64,000 nt of DNA, from assembly GCA_963978545.1 (NCBI GenBank), contig OZ021727.1, forward strand, positions 58,044,487 through 58,108,486, given 5' to 3'. The notes under the pieces were generated by a model, which was not told the origin of the DNA, did not search any database, and saw nothing but the letters and a program-made list of their open reading frames with translations. Positions 58,672 to 64,000 of this stretch are shown one piece after another. The first letter of the stretch is position 1, and every line of letters starts with the position of its first letter. A program made the translations under genes and the position numbers. The stretch is from Linyphia triangularis. Its lineage: Eukaryota; Arthropoda; Arachnida; Araneae; Linyphiidae.

Positions 58672-59376
58672 TAATTTTAAAATACTTCCAAATGGGTGAT
58701 TTTAAATGAGCCATTATTAAAAATTATAAATTGGATTGTAATTGGAGAAAAATAAAATTCAATGCATTCTAGAGAGCTAAATTTAATTCCACATTGTGGC
58801 GCTGCTTTAAAGACCTAAAAATTACAATACTTCATTTTACGTCAGAAAAAATATACCAGCTTTCAACTTCTGCCAATGAAAAATCAGAAATTAGACCATA
58901 CCATTCACAGCATAAAGGGGTAGGGTATTATCGTCGATAGAACAAAAAAAAGAACAATTAATCAGATCATAAACTTGGAATGAAAAGAACATATTGCAAA
59001 ACACGTATGAAGGATGTGTATGAAAAAAGATTGGAGGAATGGTTTATGCTTATCAATTCGGCGTCAATAATACGGCGCCTCTTTCTGTTTTCGTTTTGTA
59101 ACTTGACTGCAATTTATGTCCAAGAAAAAAAAAATTTAAAAAAAAAAAGTGTAGGATGCGGTGTTCCCTTTGTCCGAAAAAGATCATTATTTTTTTCAAA
59201 AAATTATTTCTTGTGGATACCTGGTGGTCGGATATACAGCCGGATATCCGAATGAAATTATCGGATGTCCGGTATTTCAAATCGGATATCCGACGGGGTT
59301 TCGGATATTAAAAAATCAGCCGGATATGCCGGATATCGGATATTTGCCGGATATCCGTTCCATCCCTAGTAATAAC

Positions 59377-60279
59377 AGTAAATTACACAAACTCTCAAAA
59401 CTGAAATTTTTTCAGCCTATAATAGAGCAAGTTCCTTTTGAAATTCGGAATCAATAGCTAAGTCCAATCTTAATCGTAAATAGAATTATATGAATTGAAT
59501 AGATTCAAAATGTATAAATGATATGTATCTTTGAGTTAAATAAATATCCTGAAAATGATGAAAATATACTCATACGTTCTTTTAAATTCAAAGGAAATGA
59601 GTTGTTAAGTAATTTTATTAAGCAAAATGCAGTCGACAAAATAATAATAAAAACTGCCAAATGATGATGCATGTACATTCCAAGTGTTCCCTAGCCAAAC
59701 ATGATGTGAAAGTACTTCGGCTTGCCCAGCTTTAGAGGCACGCAACCTTCAGATTGGGTAATAGTTGATTGTCTTGTTTAGACAGTAGCTCCAGATAATC
59801 TTTGTCCATTTTAAAGGATAAGATACTCGGATTAAATTAATTTCTTGGAATCTAAGTTATTTTTATCAAACAAATTAATTTACCCATAATCTAAAATATT
59901 TTCTTATTCCTGATTTCTGTGTGTGGATATTCCTAATTTATTTTAATATTCCTGATTTTATTTAGTACAAATACTGTCTTAAGAATTAATACTTTATGTT
60001 AAGTTAAGAGATTTATTAATGTTGTTAGAGTTAAAAAGATTATTATTGAGAGAGTTAAGTTGAAAGAGAAAGAGAGTTTATGTTGAGGGTATAATTTATT
60101 TCTGTTAGTGCAATTTCCTTAACTGCCTAAATTAAAAATACATTATTCATTTCTACGAATTATTTCTTTGATAACTTGACAAAATATCAGAAGAGCAGAT
60201 TATTAATGTAGCAGTTTTATTCAACTTTATTTGTATTTGTTGTCCTTCAACAGGATTCCGTTTTTCTCTCTACGAAAGA
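59377..60279. other. AT-rich sequence upstream of the tRNA, nothing recognised
   Basis: No supported gene or repeat. Confidence 0.5.
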
Positions 60280-60359
60280 GGTAGCGTGGCCGAGCGGTCT
60301 AAGGCGCTGGTTTTAGGCACCAGTCTTTCGAGGCGTGGGTTCGAATCCCACCGCTGCCA
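60280..60359 (+). tRNA. tRNA-Leu (anticodon UAG)
   Basis: This is a complete nuclear tRNA gene for decoding CUA leucine codons. The acceptor stem pairs GGTAGCG with CGCTGCC (one G-T wobble), followed by discriminator A at 60359. The D arm carries the box A-like TGGCCGAGCGG. The anticodon stem CTGGT/ACCAG encloses loop TTTAGGC, which puts TAG at positions 34-36. A long variable arm, typical of class II leucine tRNAs, precedes the T arm GTGGG-TTCGAAT-CCCAC, which contains box B. A run of four T at 60363-60366 is a plausible Pol III terminator. There is no intron and all stems pair, so it looks functional rather than SINE-derived. Confidence 0.96.
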
Positions 60360-60362
60360 AGA

Positions 60363-60366
60363 TTTT
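60363..60366 (+). terminator. Pol III T-run terminator of tRNA-Leu
   Basis: TTTT begins four bases after the discriminator base of the tRNA-Leu gene. A short T-run is the usual stop signal for RNA polymerase III. Confidence 0.6.
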
Positions 60367-60994
60367 ATTTTATTCCAAAAGTAGTCAACAAGTTTGGATT
60401 GAAATTGCAAAAATGTATAAATTCGAAGGAGGACATTGCCATTTATAAGTTTCTAGACAAAATGGTTCGCGCAATGCAACAAATTAAATGTTTAAATAAG
60501 ATAGAATTAAAAAAAAATGTGTTAAAAAAAAAAAAATTACTATTCAATATGTTTTCGTATGGCTTAAGCATACGGTATAATTTACAGTATGATTATGGTA
60601 TAAGCAAATGAAATAACTTGTATTTAACAGTTAAAGAGAAAAATGCCTATCTATATTGTTGCGTGGACGGGTTCGAAAGATTTGAAGCCAAAACAGATCA
60701 AAACTTGCAAAAATTTGTTCCAATATAATTCTTCACAGATTCTCTTACAGCTCCAGAACTTCTCGTTCTAGTAGACACAATACAGCTCTTTTCACAACAA
60801 TAGAGCACAAAACAGCAGTTAAAAACTTGACAACACAACTGCTAAATCGCCGCAAAAGACAATGCAATATAGTTCGCTTTGGAATATACTCGGAATGTTC
60901 ACTGAGACTCAGTAACCAGTCAACTAACGGACTCAGCTAACAACTAACTCAGTGACTCAAAATCAACTAACTCATCACCCGCTCTCCTGAGCTT

Positions 60995-61000
60995 TTTATA
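60995..61000 (-). promoter_or_regulatory. TATA box of the solo LTR
   Basis: TATAAA on the minus strand within CCCCTATAAAAAGC, placed where a U3 promoter is expected. Confidence 0.6.
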
Positions 61001-61080
61001 GGGGAGGGGAACATACGTGAACCTTCTTGAAACTCCTAGAGGTAGATATTAGGAGAACTTTCCAGATCGTAGTCGAAAAG

Positions 61081-61235
61081 TCCTATACATGTACATGGGG
61101 ACCGAAAATGTTGCCAAATGGTCGCCAAGTTTAGCGACATTTGGCGATTTCTCGCCAAGTTTGGCGACAAAAATTAGTCGCCAAAACCGTCACCAACTTG
61201 GCTCTATCTCGCCAATTTGGCGAGATTGCCATTAC
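61081..61235 (-). promoter_or_regulatory. TTGGCGA palindrome cluster in the LTR U3
   Basis: Roughly eight TTGGCGA/TCGCCAA motifs, several arranged as palindromes such as CGCCAAGTTTGGCG and CGCCAATTTGGCG, lie just upstream of the LTR promoter. Possible binding sites of a host factor; the half-site resembles an E2F-type core (inference). Confidence 0.5.
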
Positions 61236-61441
61236 CATAATGTTAAATGCCCTGCTCCTTAAAACTCGCTTCCCAGCGTTACCTCTGTAAAACCCGTTAT
61301 TAAGCATCAAGAGGCTCATTGCAGGGAAACAAACTTGTGACGAACTATTGCACTGCCGTATGCAAAATGTACATACATTTTCCTATTTACAAAATTAACA
61401 CTACGAAATATTTACAAATATACAAAAATTTGTAACAATAT

Positions 61442-62862
61442 AAACGTAAAATTAATTTTCTATCCAACTCTACTGTAATTTATTTAGCGTCTTCCGAAAA
61501 TCAAGTTTTCGTTCATTTAGAGTCGGCGTTTTCTGATTGTACTGGTAAATATCCAATTCGGTAAGCATATTATGGTTTTATTGTTTGGCGATGTGTTTCT
61601 ATTACCTAAATGATTTCGAATATTCTTAAATTTGAAATGATGCAGATTGTAATACCCCTGTACACCTCATGGTATGATTCATTCTTATTTTTAAATTTAA
61701 GGATTATACATTAACTTACATGAGGTGTTTTTTTATTATTATTAAGAAATCTTTATTTTAAATTGTATATTAAAATAAAGTAACTAACTTTTATAAATCA
61801 AAGAGTGATATGCGCAATTAAATGAAACCATATTTTAATAACGGCACAAATTTAAATAGTTGGCAGAGTAATTGTCAATTATTGAGCTAAGCATTACAGA
61901 CAAAAGTTATTTAATTTCCATTGAACAATCTACTCAGAAACTAAATCCTATTATTTATAAAGCTAATAAATTGTTACTTATGTAAAAGCGTATACGCTAT
62001 TACATAACGGTATCTAATTCTTTCGTCAAATGAATCATTTACTTCAATTTATAAGCTTTCAAATGAAATGTATCAAGCGTAAACTTTTTCTCATGATTGA
62101 ATGACGACGAAGTATGGGAACACCCCAGACTGAAATTTTCAAAGTACCAAAGAAAAAAAAAATATCCAATATGCTGAACACATAAAATATGCATAGTTAC
62201 TTTAAGAGTTTGTTAGATAATCGATATATGCAGATATATTTTCGACCCCCCCCCCCATTTGATGAGAAACAACTTTAATATGTTAATGACTAAAAGTTTA
62301 AAAACACTGAAACTATATGAGAAACTAAAAACTATATTGGTTAAATGATTGATTATTCTATTTCTCCATACTTAAGTATTTTCTTCTAATATTGCATAAA
62401 TACTCTTTATAAACTTTTTATTTATTATTTTATAACAATATGGAGTAATGTACGTTTGTATTGCACCAAATGTACACGAGTCTTTTCCTATCTAAACTAT
62501 AAGACAAAATGCGTCTGTCTGAAGAGATCGCAATGCATTTCCGAATTTCAAACTCAGCGCTACAATATTCCTAAATTATATTTTGTTTGGAATTCCTAAT
62601 TCTGGACTCCTATTTTATGAGTCAACTAACAACAAATTAACTAAAAATATTATAGAATTTTAAAACTATCATTGATGAAACTCTTTTTTGTTCTAATTTT
62701 ATTTCCAAATCTGAACAAACTCTTTTTGAAAATTTTAAAACTATGTGCAGTGAATGGGTAAATAAATCATGTAATGGAAATGGACTTAGTGTGTTTTTGA
62801 AGAGAGTCGTCACTACTTATTCGTACAGTATTACTTTTAATTGCATTATATGTAATACTAAC
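61442..62862. other. AT-rich sequence, nothing recognised
   Basis: Contains a C-run at 62246-62256. No gene or shared repeat seen. Confidence 0.5.
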
Positions 62863-64000
62863 TAAATACCCGTGCTTCGCCACGAAATGTTACCATGTTT
62901 TAGGCAGCTTTGAGGCCCCGCGTTGCGGAAATCCGTCATTGGCGCTTCGCTCGCAGGAAGGTTCATTGCAACGCAAAATCGAGCTCACTTCGCTCCCTGA
63001 AAAAGTCATTGACACATAAGTACAGACTTACTTAACTCGTTGAAAGGTTCATTGCTATGCAAACATGAACTAGCTTTGCTCGATGAAAGGTTCATTGCTG
63101 CGTAAGCAAGTTGCTTCGCACACTAAAAACTAATTGCTACGTAAAGCCTTAATATTAGTAGACCTTCCTTGTAGAAAAACAATAAAAGAATTCCCCGTTA
63201 ATAACTATACTACACCACTTTAAGAGTATTTTAACACGTGATGTTTGTAAAAAAGCAAAATTAGAAGGTCCAAACTACTTATGTTGAAACTTCCAGAACT
63301 CTAGGCCTATTAGAAGTCGCTTTTTGTGAAAATATTAATTAAAAATCCATTAAAAAACAAATTAAAATGTTAATGTTCTTTTTGTCAAAAGTCCAATTAG
63401 AAGGCCAAAACTATTAGTGTTAAAAATCTCAGAAATGTAGCTCAGTTATAAATCGTTTTGTAAAATATTTGTTAATTAATTAAAAAACAAATGAAATTTC
63501 AAAATTTTGTTTTTCGAAAGTTCAATTTGAAGGTCAAAACTACTTATGTTGAAAATTTAAAGCTGTAGCTTTATTAGAAATCATTTTTTACAATATTTAT
63601 TAATTAATTTAAAAAAAATTAATTAAAAAAGAACTAAATAAAAATTTAATATTCTGTTTTTCAAAAGTCCAATTAAAAGGCAAAAACTAGTTTTGTTGAA
63701 ATTTACAGAGTTTTAGCCCTATTAAAAATTGTTTTGTAAAATATTTATTAATTAATTAAAAAAAATTAATTAAAAAAAAAAACTAAATAAAAATTTTAAA
63801 TTCTGTTTTTCAAAAGTCCAATTAGACTAAAACTACTTATGTTGAAAATTTCAGAGCTGAAGCCCTATTAGAAATCGTTTTGTAAAATATTTATTAATTA
63901 ATTAAAAAAGAACTAAATAAAAATTTAAAATTCTGTTTCTTTCAAAAGATCAATTAGAAGGCCAAAACTAATTATGTAGAAAATTTCAGAACTGTAGCCC
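62863..64000 (+). repeat. Composite repeat, copy 3 (runs off the window)
   Basis: Starts TAACTAAATACCCGTGCTTC with GCCCCGCGTTGCGGAAATCC. CGCTTCGCTCGCAGGAAGG and GGTTCATTGCTATGC units follow in the same order as 45346-46840, then at least five ~146-bp units anchored on AAAACTACTTATGTTGAAA. Same orientation as the copy 17 kb upstream. The start preserves the full CCCGTGCTTCGCCACG motif that is damaged in copy 2. Confidence 0.82.

Larger units (their letters stand above)
57331..59368. mobile_element. hAT element (2038 bp) with intron-containing, truncated transposase
   Basis: The TIR TAGGGATGGAACGGAT (57331-57346) and ATCCGTTCCATCCCTA (59353-59368) are perfect over 16 bp. The 8-bp TSD GTAATAAC is perfect (57323-57330, 59369-59376). 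Subterminal regions on both sides are packed with CCGGATATCCGG-type palindromes, candidate transposase-binding sites. The minus strand carries two exons of a BED-finger hAT transposase, and the catalytic region is deleted. A SINE of a second family occupies 57531-57795. The clean TSD and TIR suggest relatively recent mobility, presumably in trans. Confidence 0.92.
60657..61437 (-). mobile_element. Solo LTR of a Gypsy-type retrotransposon (781 bp)
   Basis: Read on the minus strand it begins TGTTACAAATTTTTG and ends CCGTCCACGCAACA (TG...CA termini). The flank is ATAT on both sides (60653-60656 and 61438-61441), a 4-bp TSD. A TATA box (CCCCTATAAAAAGC, + strand 60995-61003) lies about 440 bp from the 5' end, leaving about 340 bp of R-U5. 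No internal sequence or partner LTR is in the window, so it probably arose by LTR-LTR recombination. The upstream U3 holds a cluster of TTGGCGA palindromes. Gypsy assignment is inference from TSD length and LTR layout. Confidence 0.78.

Noticed and set aside
60657..61437. Possible host promoter region next to the tRNA gene
   Set aside because: TG...CA termini and ATAT on both sides identify it as a solo LTR.

Overview
The window is AT-rich eukaryotic DNA, most likely from an arthropod. A spider or other chelicerate is my guess, based only on the repeat content. Nearly every recognisable piece is a transposable element or a relic of one. I found no intact protein-coding host gene. The only gene I judge functional is a tRNA-Leu(UAG) at 60280-60359. 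The longest open frames are broken by stops, lie in simple repeats, or sit inside short inverted-repeat elements, so they are not annotated as host genes.

Layout: 538-1464 is an interspersed repeat (family A) with a tRNA-derived SINE inserted in it. 1935-2636 is a hAT-type element with a perfect 8-bp target-site duplication (TSD). 4086-7017 is an old Tc1/mariner element whose transposase is split by a 1445-bp element (4826-6270) with three blocks of nested inverted repeats, a THAP-type exon fragment and a 143-bp tandem array. 7708-8266 is a minisatellite. About 8540-9240, 21130-22130, 25170-25480, 35880-36180 and 54420-54960 are non-repetitive, GC-richer blocks that resemble conserved regulatory DNA. 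12452-12601, 16715-16801 and 31536-31689 are foldbacks. 13007-14080 is a long non-autonomous repeat. 19749-20062 and 23930-24278 are two inverted copies of a deleted hAT element that keeps only the transposase C-terminus. 22301-27531 is dense in family A copies with further elements nested inside. 36685-37269 is a 15-bp terminal-inverted-repeat (TIR) element. 37435-37660 is an internally deleted mariner-like transposase. 44776-49720 is a composite repeat with internal ~146-bp units, beside a 2.5-kb inverted-repeat-bounded element that carries a decayed multi-copy arthropod protein and a nested SINE. 52590-53400 is a second Tc1-like relic. 55760-56477 is an old hAT element. 57331-59368 is a hAT element with an 8-bp TSD, a two-exon transposase fragment and a second kind of SINE. 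60657-61437 is a solo LTR. 62863 to the window end is another composite-repeat copy.

The elements work as layers. Paralogous copies inside the window serve as empty-site controls for several insertions, such as the SINE in family A, so relative ages can be read directly. Family names rest on visible motifs, TSD lengths and TIRs. I ran no searches.
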